From Wuchereria bancrofti (lineage: Eukaryota > Nematoda > Chromadorea > Rhabditida > Onchocercidae): DNA of 64,000 nt. Positions 41,343 through 58,184 of this stretch are shown one piece after another. Position numbers and translations under genes: made by a program. Below the pieces are notes generated by a model. It was not told the origin of the DNA. It saw nothing but the letters and a program-made list of their open reading frames with translations, and ran no database searches. Position 1 is the stretch's first letter, and every line of letters begins with the position of its first letter. The stretch covers positions 1,308,402 to 1,372,401 of the forward strand of contig SSBO01000007.1 in the NCBI GenBank assembly GCA_005281725.1, written 5' to 3'.

Positions 41343-44300
41343 ATGAAGAAGAAAGGAGCTCGTGGTCGTCCACGAAAGCAACAACAAGTTGCCGCATCTG
41401 TTATGTCTGCGGAAGATGATGCAGAACAGGCTTTGGCGCCAGCAGCTGGAGAAGAAAATGCAAACGACGAAAAAATTGACATTACAACTGGACAAGTTCG
41501 GATTTTGGCTTTTATTTAACCTTTAAGTTTGCTTCGAAGTCTCACTTTCTAAGTAAGCTGTCAATGTTGAACCATCCTAATCGTTAAACTTTCGTTCTTT
41601 CCTCAATTTCGGTAATTTCTTAATCGAGTGTCCTCATTTTTTAATAATTCTTCGTGATTTTTGATTATTAAATAATAGAGTACATCTTTCATGCTTGCTT
41701 ATTAGTTAAGGACAGCAAGAGATTCGGGTGGTTGATAACGTTAGACAAATAAGGTTTTTTTCTTGAATTAACAGACGTAATAAACTTGCTTGGTCAACTT
41801 AAGATATGGTTGATGTCATCATGTAGAGTTGGTGTAGTATTTGCTTCTCTTCCGCATGTTTCACTTAAGTTGCCGATATGTTAACAATATGGTGTAGCGG
41901 TAAGTTTTTATGCAAGCGATCGGGAAGTCGACGAATGTTCTTCCAAAAGTATCATTGGATTCTTCTGTTCCTAGATTACTTTTCAGTTCCTTTCTGCTTG
42001 TATGATTTTAAATTGCTACCAATTTCACAGGATCTTTACTCCTCTGTTCAGATGCTACTGCATCAATATTTTACATATGGTTGCATAATTGAATAAGAGA
42101 ATTTAAGATCTTGTGCAAAAATAAGTGATGACAAAAGTAGTTGACGCATCAATCCATTCAGTCTTTGATTTTTCTTAAATGGGATTTCCACTGCTAATTA
42201 AAAAGCATGCTTGAAGGTTAAAATCAATGTTCAGTAATGTTCACTGCTTCGCATGCCGATGTTTTTTTCTATGTTATTAACTTTGCTCCTTTTAAAGCTT
42301 AATGATGCGTTTCTTGTCAAACTTTCTTATGTAAATGAGTGTGTCTGGCAGTCTTCTTCAGATCACTAGATAAGATTATCCTCAAGTTCAGTTGCGGTTG
42401 TAACGAAAATTTATCTTCTATTCGCAGATAGGAATTCTTTCAGGAAGAAAAAGGAGGTGAAGATAATACCATGACTGAAGTGAAAATGGAAACATCTGCA
42501 GATGTAAGTTTTTATTTAATTAGCTACTATAATCTGTTTATAAAGAAGTCAGTCTTTATTTTTCTTTTTCTTGTGCAACGTTTTATAACTACTTTTTGAT
42601 TTCTTCAGGAAACTTTGGATGAAGAGCCTGAAATGCAGGAAGAGCAGGTGCAGGAAGAGGAACAAGAACAAGAAGATGAGGAAGAAGAAGAAGCCACGAC
42701 GGCTAATGGTGATGAAGTGAAGAAGGAAGATTCTGACATTAAAATGGAGACAGCAAGTGTAGTTGAGGCATCTGGAGATGTAAGCTATTTTTCAGAGAGT
42801 ATTTCTTGTAAGAGCAGCATTCTTTCAGGAAGTGTTTGTGGAAGTTATGCAGACGATTAAAGAAAGTGTGGGGTTTTACTTTTGATGAGTTTCTCAATGC
42901 CGTATTAATTGTGAAGAGGTGAATATGCACATTTCAGGGTGAGACGGAAGATGCTCATGCTTTATTAGCGGAAATTGAAGAATCGGAATTTGTTGAGAAT
43001 GAAGTTTACAAGGGTTTGAGAGCACAAAGTGTGAAACCAAAGGTAGCTGTAGCCTTGATTGAATTATATGAAGCAACTGATATGTCTCCACAAGAACTTG
43101 ATGATCGTGCAATTGAGATGCTTCGTTCCCTTCCACTTGATCATGCATTATTTATCATTAAAGAGGTATAAAGAATATGTTCGTTAATCTTAGAACAAAT
43201 GGTTTTACTTTATAACATGATATCAGAACATTAGGATATTAATTTAATATTTAAAGTCTGAAAAATAGTTTGGTTATATATTGTAAGTTCGAAATAATCA
43301 AGTTTTTTGTGAACGAGATTGTTGGAAATAAGTTTTTAAAGAAGTTACTTCAGGTAAAGGAGTCGAAGCTCATGGGTGTTCAAAACAAAGCTCAGTTTTT
43401 AATGTCAGTTATGCGCAATTTTCGTGATAAAGCTCGACAACTTGGAGCAAATGTTGCTCTCTCGCAAAAATTAGTGAATGGACCTTCGGTTGAAAAAATC
43501 AAAGAAATTTTGGATCGAACAGGATACAATCTGGAAGTGACTATCGGCCAGCGAAAATACGGTGGGCCACCACCAGATTGGGATGGACCAGCAGCAGGTC
43601 CACAGGGATCCGGACATGAGGTATTTATTTTAACGAAGATTTATCGTTTGACATAGAGAAATCTTATGCGGTTTTGAAGTTTGTATTTATTTCTATTTCA
43701 GATTTATATTGGCAAAATTCCGAAAGAAGTATACGAGGACACTTTGATAACGCTTTTCGAAGATATGGGAAAAATTTGGGATCTTCGACTTATGATGGAT
43801 CCACTCACGGGAAGAAATCGCGGCTACGCTTTTCTAACGTATTGCGACAAGACAGCAGCCTATGAAGCTGCTAAAAAGGTAACAGTGCTTTTTACGATCT
43901 TTCAGTTGGCTGCTGCAGCACTTGATTTTGGAATTTAAGAGAGGAATAAATATGCATAAGGTATGTTTATATAAAAGCAAATTAATGATAAGACGTGCAA
44001 TTCGTTCACGATTTTTGTTTTTGTTTTTTGTTTTTTTTTTTGCCTTGTAAGGGTAAACACTGCACAAGTCTGTATATTTTTTTACATCTTTTCGCAGTGA
44101 TTGTAGAAAGTAAACATTTTAAAATTGGCAGCAGCAGCCAACATTTTGTTTTCTCCACTCATTCACTGTACCTGTGTTTTTTATCAGTTATGTGTACGCA
44201 GATTATCTTGAGACTTTGTGAAGCAAAGTTATTACCTTGACTTCACTTTTGATTACCTCGTCGTTGCGCATGTGGCAGAATTTTTTGTTGATCGATAGAA

Positions 44301-47300
44301 GTGTATGTTGAGCCTTTTTGAGCCTTTCATCCCAGATGGTTTAGATTCAGTAATATTTGTTCTCCTGACTATGCGGTGGTTGTGGGATATTACTTATTCT
44401 TCCCGTGCTCATGGTATTGATTTAGGTGAGGTTACATGTATCAGCCTAGAAAGTGCAGTATTCGTATTAAGACTATTCGTACATACTTGCAAGACTGTTT
44501 GTATATATAGCATGTTGCCTCGTATAGTTGTATAATAGTGGGCTAGTTATAACTAGTCAGTTTTTCGAAAAGGATCTTTGTTACTATGAAATTTCTTGTT
44601 GGGTATAACATAGCTGGTTTTAATTTTATGATCTAGGTAGCTTGAGTACGCAGCCTTTATCTTCCGACTTGCCTAGAGATTCTGGAAGTATGTTCCAATA
44701 TGCATTAATTGATTATTAATGCACTGTTTAATTATATTGCCGCAGTAAAGTTGAATTTTTGAGAAGTTTAATAGACAACGTTGCCTTGACTCACTCCAGA
44801 ATTAATGTTGGTATTGATAGTTGCTGACCTAGTAACTGATTTCTTAGAAAAATGAAGGTGTTGATGATGTAATTTATCAAATATCCTTTACGGTGAAAAG
44901 TAGACATTGTCTCATCCATTTTATAAGTCAAGGAAAGTTGCAAATGACTATGGTCCCAGGAAGATGGAAATGTATGCATAGATTTGAAACTGGGAAAAGC
45001 TCGTAGGATTAATGGATAACACGAAGTATTGAGCCGTGTTTAAGTAATTTACCGTATTTCTTTATAGTTTCATTCGTCCCCATTGCAGTTTATTACTTTT
45101 TATCGCATACACACACTCGGTCTGTCTCTCTTTCATCTGCTCTATCTCGTCTCTGTCTTTCGCCATGATCACGTGAGACCTTTGGGGGGACAAAAGTTTG
45201 AAAGCTCATTTTGGAAATAAAATTTTGAGCACTTTCTGGAAAATAATACTGAATTTTTAGAGCATGAAAAAAAAAGAGAAATTTGGCAAAAAACAGCTGC
45301 ATTTGCTCTGATCTCTGTTTCTAGTTTGATGGTTACGAAATAATGCCCGGAAAAAATCTGAAAGTGAACGTGAGCGTTGCCAACACACGACTATTTATTG
45401 GGAATATTCCAAAATCGAAGTCAAAAGAGGAAATTCTTGCGGAATTTAAAGAACACACAGGTAAATTTTGGCCCAAAAAGTGGTACCAAATCTCGTTCGC
45501 ACGCGTTTTTAGTAGGTGGCTTTTTTCGTGGGAAGGACTTTTTGGTTTTGGAGAAGCTGATGATGTTGTGTCCGTTCCTTACCTAGTATCTGTGCGATAC
45601 AACCGGGTTCATTACTTTTCGATCATCCTGACCTTCTTGAAGACCGCTTTTGTACATCTTCGGGTAAGTTTCTCCTTTTTTCTTTCTTTTCGTACTATTG
45701 CAGGTAAGCAGTTCTCTCTTCACTGTCTCATTTTTCGTAGGAAATTTTCCTTCATATTTATTGTTATCTTAACCAGCAAATTTTCAGAAGGCGTGACAGA
45801 CTGCATAATTTATTCAAGTCCTGATGCAGGAGAAAGCCGCAAGAATCGTGGCTTCTGTTTTCTTGATTTCTGTGACCACAAAACCGCATCAGATGCAAAG
45901 CGCAAGATTCATGCTGGCAAGGTAGTATTTTTTGAATTAAATTATTTCTGATAATTTCACCTGGTTAGTATTGAGGATTGGTACTTTGAGCTTCTGGTTA
46001 TGCGTGATAAATTAGGACATCAAGCGTTTGTGAATATTGGTAAGCTTTTTTTAAAGCTACGTTTGTGACATTTTACTGCTGCCATAGTAGACATTTCCGT
46101 GCTTTTTAAGCTGCGACCGTGGAATTCGGATTTGGTGGTAGATTGGGCGGAACAGCAGGAGGAACCAGATGAAGAAACGATGGCAAAAGTGAAAGTATTA
46201 TATGTACGGAATTTGAAAGAGGCTGTGACTGAAGAACAACTTAAAGAAATGTTTTCGGCTTACGGTGAAGTTGATCGAGCAAAGAAAATTCGCGACTATG
46301 CCTTCATTCATTTTATGGAAAGGGAACCTGCTATCAAGGTATTTTTCAGTTTTCAGCTGTTGATGGGTGTGGTTGTTAGACTTTTTAAAATTGATTTATT
46401 TAGGCTTGGTTCATTTTGAAATATGTTTAGGCGATGGAAGCACTTAATGGTACAGAATTGGAAGGAATTGCAATTGATATTTCTCTTGCGAAACCCCAAA
46501 GCGATAAGAAAAAAATGATGCGTGGACGCGGACGAGGTTTCGGTGGTCTACGTGGTGCATTTGGTGATTTTAGTTTCGGTCGTGGCATAAGAGGTGGACG
46601 TGGCACAGCAGGTTTCGGACGTGGCACTTTTGGTGGACCAACTGATTTTAGTTACAGTGGTTATGATCCCTATGGTAATGTTTAGACGATCTTAGTTTTT
46701 GTTGTATGATTCTCGTTCATATTTAAAAATGATCATTTTCTGAACACAGTACGATTGTAAATTTTAACAGTATGAAGTCAATTGATATGTTTCAGCGGGA
46801 TATGAAGAATTATATGGTTATGGAGCACCTCCAGGTACTTATGGATATGGCTATGATGCTTATGGTTATGGTCCTGACCCTTATGGTTACGGGTATGGTT
46901 CACCACCGATGGGAGGCCGAGGTGGTCGAGGCGGAATTTCAGTATGGTTTTAGATGGGACTTTTTAGATATTTTAGTTGGTAACCTTTAAATGTATATAC
47001 TGCGTAAGTCTAAAGCTCACATGAAAGTAGTGTTTCTGTCTAAATAAACGATGTTTATGGAATGAGACAAACAACAATTTCAGGTTATAAAAATTTGCTC
47101 CCTAATTAAACTTATATGAAAAAAGTTTCGTTTGTCGTTTGTTGATTTAATCTTGAGACAAATACAGAACATGAAAATCACGAGACATTTGTTTTTGGCA
47201 TTAGGTTGGAAACTTGTTGTGTAGCTTATTCAACGTTAAAGTTCAAGTGGAATTTGGGTAGGCAGGAAAAGGATGTTTGTCTAGGTTAACCAAATTTGGT

Positions 47301-47662
47301 ATCATTCTTCTAACTTCATTCTTAACTTGTTTGCTTTCTTGTTCGAAGGTATGGTCTACTTGGATTACAATTGATTAAATGGAATACCTAAACTTTAATG
47401 TGGTATAGCTAATGTGTGACTGTCATAATGAAAGGTGTGAGCGTGTCAAAAGTGTTAATTCTCTATTATTTGTTTTCAGGGAGGTGGATTTCAGCCGCGC
47501 GGTTCCGCAGGTCGAGGTCGTGGTACAGGAGGTCGAGGTGGTCGTGGAGCAACGACATCTCGAGGTGCTAAACGACCAGGTGATGCTGCCGGTGGTCCAG
47601 CATCAAAGCGAGAGTTTGGCAGTGATGATTTCTCAGCTGATGTTAATATGAATTCATTTTAA
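41343..47662 (+). CDS. hrpr-1: hnRNP Q/R (SYNCRIP) homologue, 708 residues
   Basis: Nuclear and cytoplasmic RNA-binding protein of the SYNCRIP/hnRNP R family, acting in splicing and mRNA fate. Twelve exons: 41343-41495, 42444-42503, 42609-42779, 42938-43165, 43354-43620, 43702-43878, 45325-45460, 45788-45921, 46111-46338, 46431-46674, 46796-46941 and 47480-47662 (2127 bp). An acidic Glu-rich N-terminus precedes the conserved helical acidic domain (about 130-290). Three RRMs follow: RRM1 from IYIGKIP (294) with RGYAFLTY, RRM2 from RLFIGNIP (374) with RGFCFLDF, and RRM3 from KVLYVRNL (about 469) with DYAFIHF. The tail has RGG boxes and a Tyr/Gly/Pro-rich segment, and ends NMNSF. The donor of intron 1 (GTTCGG) is weak and the acceptor of exon 9 ends TTTTTAAG. 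Intron 6 is about 1.4 kb. Confidence 0.95.
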
Positions 47663-49899
47663 GTTGTGAATTTCTTATAGCTCATTCACATTATCATGAT
47701 TCTCATTTTGTCTTTTCTGCCGCATTTTATAATGCCCCACAATCGGGGCTTTTCGATTATTTATTTTTGACCAGTTTTGTTATTTTGATGGTTAGTACCT
47801 CAAAGCATAATTTTTTGCACAGAGTTTTGATTACAAGTTAAGTCCAGGCGCGGTCTTATATTCCGATTGGATTTTGTGTCGTTTTATAACGTTATTATAT
47901 TTTTCTTTTTCTCATTAGATCTTTTGGATTCGACAGTATTTTATTGACTACGGTATTATTCATGTGTGGGAATCCAAGAGCTCCACTGTAGTGAGAGGGG
48001 ACTTTCAGGTCGCTAAGTTTTTGACTATTTGATCTTACGGGATTATTCCAGTTTTTGATCCAGTGACTTTATTTTGACCGTAGTTAAATTAGTTTATTTT
48101 GCTGGTTATCTCAGAGTTAGTTGATTTAATGGGAAGAAGGAGACGTAGTCGGTACATGTTTTTGGAGAGTACTAACTCAAACTGCATATCAAACTCTGAA
48201 CCAGTACATAGCGGCGATTGTACTTTGGATTCATTTTTTTAAATACATTTCAATTAGTAATCAAACTTAGCATTTGGGCTTTTCGGAACTATTCTAAGAG
48301 GTCTGAGCAGTGGATTCTGCTTTGAAAATGGAATATTGTTTATCTGCAGTTAAGCAGTCAAGTAAAACGTATGTAACTGTGATAAGGTGCATGGAGATTG
48401 TTAACAATGCGCTCGGTAAATTGACAGTAGAACTGTTATTGTTAAATGCTGCTGAGTGAGATTTACTTGCTGGGTTTCATAGAACAAGTTATGCAGTATT
48501 TTAGAAACATCATTGATTCGATCTGAACTCATTGTCGGTTGGTGTCAATGATTGCTTGACAGTACTACGCTTTTTATCGACAAGCAAGTTGTTAATGAAC
48601 CTTAGGGGTAGTGGAAGTGTTCTTAGTAGTTTTTTATTGGAAATGCAAATTTCATGACTTAGAGAACTAAATATGTTTTCACTGTATTGAACAACTCAGT
48701 TATTTGGCGGTGAGTCATGTTTGTATTTTCAATTTCGATAATTGTTCAAGTTATTCCAGGAATTATTTCTGAGTAACTTGGCAAGTTGTTTAATTGTTAT
48801 TAAAGTTAATGAAACTTTTGTTATGCTGATGTCACTGGTCATGTAGAAAGGAAATTTTCATTTATTGTATGTGCCGTGATGTCTCAAACGTGTAACTCTG
48901 AAGATAATGATTGTATGATCAACTGAACTGTCTTTTAGTGTGAGATGTAAGTGATGTGGATTACCATATAATGAGTGGAAACGTGGGTCCTAAAAATGTC
49001 TGTTGGAGATTATCTGTATTCGTATGCTGCTTATTTGTAATTCTTTGTTGATGGGAGGAATGCAGGATATTTGTCCGGTTTTGTGGTCGGGTCATAGCTG
49101 ATATAATCGTCTTCCATAAAACATGATACACCGTGGGCTGGGAGCGGTTCATTCGCTCGTGAAGACTTTAATTCATTCCAACTGTTAAGTAATAACGAAT
49201 TCCGAAGACTGCAGCGATTAACTTTGCATAGCTTGTTAGCTGAGAATTTCACATCTGCAGCGAGTGCTTCTTTTTCAAAACTATGGTACTGGTATTTCCA
49301 CGTCATGTCCCGATGGAGGAAGCACTACTGATTGGCTAAATCAAATTTTGTCATCTTGTCAGGCTTGGCATCCCATCAGGCAGTGATATTACCTGTACAG
49401 TACTATATCTCCTAATTCACATGACTAGGAAAGAATCAGCAAATATATCACATCGCACAAGCGCAGTTTATACGGTTAACATTTCTACTAACGGTTCATT
49501 ATATGGCGACTTCATGTACCGAAATTCATGGAAATTTAGGGTTTGGAATTCTGACGTCTTGATTACAGCTGAATGAATTCATACTGATTACCAGATTATT
49601 TTTCCACGAACTCATAAGATACCTTTAATTTACATCGTCTATTTGTTAACAGTGGAATTGAAGAGTTTCAGGATACCACAAAACAGCATATTTCTACAAT
49701 ATTATTCTCTGTGAAAATTAAAAAGACGTATATTAGTTTTTATCGTAACGTTCCGTGAGATAAAATTAAAACACCTTGAAATATAACAACTGTCTTTCCT
49801 AAACATTACAGCTCACTAAGTATACATGAATTAATCTATGGGGGCAGAAAAAAGAATTCATTAGTTCATAATAATGTAAACAACGAAACATTCCATAAC
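47663..49899. other. Intergenic region between convergent hnRNP and ATP synthase genes
   Basis: About 2.2 kb, presumably including both 3' UTRs. A minus-strand 91-codon frame at 49031-49306 has no motif and no splice partner, so it is not called. No RNA gene is seen. Confidence 0.5.
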
Positions 49900-53138
<3,239 letters not shown>

Positions 53139-53159
53139 CTTCCCAGGGCAGCACTTTGT

Positions 53160-53166
53160 CTGAAAA
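53160..53166 (-). promoter_or_regulatory. Candidate spliced-leader acceptor of atp-1
   Basis: On the minus strand, GTTTTCAG ends 21 nt before the atp-1 ATG and there is no upstream donor in a plausible 5' UTR exon. Nematode mRNAs commonly receive a spliced leader at such a site. Use of the site is inferred. Confidence 0.5.
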
Positions 53167-54548
53167 CTAATCCAAATATACATGAATGATAGAGGATTAA
53201 ATGATGTTATTCCGCCAATAGCACATTTTAAAGCAAAACAAACAAAGGGAAATCCAGAAAAAAACTATATTGATAGTTTCAGCACGGCAATACAAATGCC
53301 CTAATCCTACATACTACTGTTCTCATATGATCTCAAACGTTACGTTCATACCGTACCAGTGTCACGTGAGATATACGAAACAGTTCAACGTCAGTACGCC
53401 AAAAAATACCCCACAACAGAGCACGTCACTTAGCCTATGCCTCTACTTCTACACAACCAGTACCACCCACCCATACACATATAGACAACTGAAGAGTTGC
53501 TGGTCGAATTATATATTCTTCGAGCGATTTAATATTATTCAACCAGCGATCACTATGAAATGAGTGTGTCCCTTGGGTAATAAATTGATTTGATTACCAA
53601 AGTTGTAAGTGTGGTGTGTAGTAAATAAGATTGTTATATCGAAGAGAGTAAATAGTCATGGATATATCAGTTATTAATTTGACATTACATTATGTCTCCA
53701 GCACTATGCTTAACTAAATTCACTAATCACTCAACAAGTACTATCAAATTTGCTTATCTGCGTTTAATGGAACAAAGAAATTAATTGAATAAATGCACCA
53801 CTTCATGTGGTGTCTCTCCTCAACAAGCAACATTTATGCAAAACGAGAAGCAATGTGAACATGATATGCTTGTATGAAGAAACCGGTTCAAGAAACCGGT
53901 TCTCGATTTTCATTCTCTCGTCTGAAAGGTATATATTAGTCTCTTCATTTCTCGTACATCAATCCTCTTCGGATCCCAGAAACATTTCCTGTCACGAGAT
54001 TACAACTATGCAAAGGATAGCAACAAGGAGTGTTTGTGAATGAAAGAGAAGTGAGATTCAGTTGAAAATACGAAAGAGCGTATGTTTGTGAGAGACTTTT
54101 AAACTTATTAAAAGAATTTGAAGTCAGACAAAAAAGATGGGAAGAACATATGTTTTGTTTACTTTCCTTCAAAAATGGAAAGAAATGAGAGGAAGTAAGA
54201 GTTACGGCTAAAAGAAGTTTGAAATAGGGTTGAGATGCGAATTGCTAATAATATTCAGGTCTGCGCGTTATTGTTAGCCCTGAATTGTTGTCTCAGTGTT
54301 AGAATTATTTATAATAAATAATAAGGATGTGGTTTATTGAGGTCTAACGGTTGATACAATGCTTTAACTTCCATTTCGTTAGCCTCATTACTTTTCATAG
54401 ATTCTTTTTTTCCTAACAAGAAGATAAGGTTGGCTTATGAATGAACGTTGCACGTTGCAGTGCTGTTTGTATTTATGATTGCGGTGCAGGACTTTAATGA
54501 AAGTAAAATTAATACTTGCAGATAAATCGGGAGAACTGGCTGATAAAG
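53167..54548. other. Divergent promoter region of atp-1 and rab-8
   Basis: About 1.4 kb between two outward-reading housekeeping genes. It contains a short tandem pair (AAACCGGTTC at 53880 and 53895) and, at 54323-54337, the AAGGATGTGGTTTAT core also found in the 39380-39469 hairpin. No gene is seen. Confidence 0.5.
54514..54521 (+). promoter_or_regulatory. Candidate spliced-leader acceptor of rab-8
   Basis: TACTTGCAG ends at 54521, 27 nt before the rab-8 start codon. Nothing upstream looks like a partner 5' UTR exon, so trans-splicing is a reasonable reading. This is inferred from sequence only. Confidence 0.45.
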
Positions 54549-56148
54549 ATGGCCAAATCTTACGACTATCTCTTCAAGGTTCGTTACTTGATTAATTCGA
54601 GATTTGACCCAGAGATCAGTTAGCCAAAGTATAGCAATAAGGTAATGTTGGAATTTAGTCCTTTCAAAGAACTGTTACGATAGTTCGCTTCCTATGTGCT
54701 AATGAAAGCATTAACTTAAAGTCGGAACTGAGAGATGAAAAGCTAGAAAATTGTTTTTTTATTATTCACGTTATGCTTATATCTGGTTTCCAGACTTGAC
54801 TCGTAGATAAAGCATAAGAAGAGAATTGAATTTCAAAATATCTGGAATGAGTTGAGTGTACATTGAACTCGCTTATATGTTTTCTTTTAAGCTGCTTCTT
54901 ATTGGAGATTCTGGTGTCGGAAAGACATGTGTGCTGTTTCGATTTTCAGACGATTCGTTCAATAATTCATTCATCTCCACGATCGGTAAGTATTTTTCTA
55001 TGCTATTTTATAAATTCATATTAATATGATTCTGTTATATTGATTTATGAGAAGAACAAGTATTTAAGGTATTGATTTCAAGATACGAACGATAGAATTG
55101 GATGGGAAAAAAATCAAACTGCAGATATGGTATGTTTTACTTACATTTCCTTGTATAATGTTTCATTCGCCTTTAAAAATTCTTGCCAAGATCATCTACA
55201 TATGAGTGCATTATTTTGATTTTATTCATGCACCTCAAGTTTTCTTTGTATGAACTTAATTCTGTCTGTTAGTCTACTTAAACTGCTACCCTTACGGTAA
55301 CTGAAAAATAATCTCTGTTGTTTCCACTCTAATTGATGTACCAGTAGAATACTTTTCAGGGATACAGCTGGTCAGGAACGTTTTAGAACAATTACGACTG
55401 CTTACTATCGAGGAGCTATGGTATGGTTACACTGATCTTTTCCGAAACTTATTTATTTACAGAAACTATTTACATGAAAACCCATTGTTGCTGGTTAAAT
55501 AATATTTAAAAAAAGTAGTTTGAAGGGGATTATGTTGGTGTACGATATAACGAATGAGAAATCATTCGATAACATAAAAAACTGGATTCGGAATATCGAG
55601 GAGCACGCATCATCGGATGTGGATCGAATGATTATTGGTAATAAATGCGACATTGAAGAAAGGAGACAGGTATCACGAGAACGTGGTGAGCAGGTTAGTC
55701 AAATCTCGTGCTGCTTTACTATTGATTGGTTCCAGTCATTTTGCTGAGCGTTTCAGACTAAAGGAAGAAGCACACGAGGATATCTGCGTTCATGTTCACC
55801 TTGAGCCAGTTAAAACAGTGCTGGGCAAGAAATAGTAAATATCGCAAATATTCGTTCTAGGCGAGTTATATTCTTGTGCGAAAAGGAAGTTAACTCATTA
55901 TTAAAACGTTGAAGATTATGTTTGTATTGCAGTTGGCCATAGAATACGGTACGAAATTCATGGAAACATCGGCCAAAGCCAATATCAATGTTGAAGAAGC
56001 CTTCTTCACGTTGGCCCGTGACATAAAATTGAAGACAGAACGTGCATCACAAGAGAACACTACTCAAAATACTGGTCGAATAACGGTCCACCAAACGCCG
56101 AGAAAAAGTTCTTCACTCTTTTCGGGTTGGAGATGCTCACTTTTCTAG
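54549..56148 (+). CDS. rab-8: Rab8 small GTPase, 209 residues
   Basis: Small GTPase of exocytic and ciliary membrane traffic. Six exons: 54549-54578, 54892-54985, 55069-55129, 55360-55420, 55526-55693 and 55933-56148 (630 bp). It has the phosphate loop GDSGVGKT (15-22), switch [15 protein letters not shown], switch [21 protein letters not shown], the base-binding NKCD, and ETSAK. The Rab8/10/13 subfamily is shown by [20 protein letters not shown], and [14 protein letters not shown] with [19 protein letters not shown] favours Rab8. The protein ends CSLF, a single-cysteine CaaX-like prenylation site, as in Rab8, though the final residue is usually Leu. Three of the five introns end in AAG instead of CAG (before 54892, 55069 and 55526). 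A 3' UTR probably follows 56148. Confidence 0.96.
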
Positions 56149-58184
56149 TAGCAATTTACCCTTTTGTTTTTTGTTATTATGGCCACACTGCTATGGGGCA
56201 ATTAATCACTGTTTTACTTATAGATGCGGGTTTTATCCTTTGACGTAAAAATGCTTTCCAAGTCATACTTTTGTGCATTCAAATTACTGCATAATTTCAA
56301 TAACAATTATTATGAATCTCGTACTTGCATTTGGATATTTTTAAATACTAGTATGGTGTTTTAGTGACCCCTATTCTAGCATACTTGAATTGCATAATGC
56401 ATCAAAAATACATTCCCCGCTTTTTTGAACTTTTATTCACGTTGGGAAATTCCTGTCATTCCGTTTGTTACAAGAGGAAGTGTCTCTCTTTTCGGTCTTG
56501 ACTACAATTTAAATTTGTTTCAAAATAACACGGAAAAATGGAGATTATTCCAGGAGCAAACCCATTGACTGTGAACTCTATCTAGAATTGTTCAAAAGTT
56601 AGACTTTTAAACATAGGCAGTCCAGTTCCGCTACAGCCAATGATGCCGGTGAGAAAATAAAACTTGGTAATAAAGCAGGCTATACATCTAGCACTGACGT
56701 CAAGTCGGCTTATCGTTAAGTGAGTCAATATGGTGATGAGCTAGACACTGATAGGATAAAAAATAAATTTTGTACAGACGTAATGACCATTGCATTTCAT
56801 TGTGTCATATAATTAATTAGACATAAGCTGTACCTGTTGTATAAATATTACTTTTATATTTACGTTTATGTTTCTAAATCAAGCCAATTTGATCTTATTC
56901 CTTTTTTCAAAACTTTTATGGGTTGGACAGCATAAATCTACCATATGGAATTCTCAACAGTTATCTGATGAGTATTTACCACAGCTCGGATATGGAGGAA
57001 CTCAGATACTTAGAGATACAACGAATAATACATCACCGGAGCAGTATAATCAAATGCCTTTGGCAACAACGAGTGCAATGGCATATCATTAGAAGTATTC
57101 ATCAGGTATATCTATATATTGATCGGCACACTTCCATTTTTGCCAGTTGCTGTTTTCAGTTCATAATATATAACACAAAAACAAAAAAAGCATTACATGA
57201 AACTTAGAAATATGAAGAAAACAATAAACACAAAGACGATCACCCGTGGCATAATAGGAGGCATTTTATAGATAATTATAAGATCATATTTTTGTGACCT
57301 CGTCGTACTAACTAGAAGGTAAAAGAATTTTGGTTTTTTTCTACGAATGGGAGTCTTGAAAATATTTTCTCTCACTACTAGTTTAATAAAATGCAATACA
57401 CTAAGTCAGTGCCATCCTTTGCAAAATGATTCGTCATGAGAAAATAAAGTATTAAAAAACATAGGGTTCGTGGTAGTTCGCGGCTAAATTCTATTTTATA
57501 TAAAACATCAAAGGAGTCGTTTTATAATTCTTACCGAATTATAAAACGATGGTAAACTTCCCCATTTTAACTCTTTGCAAATAGAAGGAGAATAGCATTT
57601 TAATATGGCCCAGTAAGTACCGCAATGAATTTTACCGCGAAAAAGCAACTGGAACAGACATATATGATGTGCAAATTTAAACAATTCAAAAAATCTAAAA
57701 AGCTCGTAGAAATAAATTGCCACCGTCATTTCTGCGAAACGTACAATCACACAAAGTATGAGCATATTATAAAGATTAAATTATATGCATCTTAAATTCC
57801 ATCAAGAAGAGTTTCGTAACCAAAAATGTGGAGTCAGTTTAAAAGGAGTAAAACTTCTGAAGTTCTTGAACTCCTCCAATTTTTTGCACCTTGACCACTA
57901 AATTCAAGAATAAAACTTGTTGTGCTCGCATTCTCGTCCAAATTAGTCAAAATACAGCAAGAGAGATCAGCAGATGGACTATTAGAAGTGTCGGGAAATA
58001 CAACTGACTTTATACCCGGAAGTCTACAGTGTCAAATATTCATGCTTCATTCATTGGTCAGGCTCTTGACGGTTCAGAAATAAGGAAAAATACTAAGTAC
58101 AGTATCCTAAAGCTTTTTAAAGATATCAATACAAATAGATGGAAGCATTTATGTAGCCGGGAGCCTGCTACTCGGTATCATTCG
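56149..58184. other. Intergenic region between convergent rab-8 and tropomodulin genes
   Basis: About 2 kb. It includes the rab-8 3' UTR, with AATAAA-like motifs near 56655, and the tropomodulin 3' flank. No paired exons or RNA gene were found. Confidence 0.5.
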
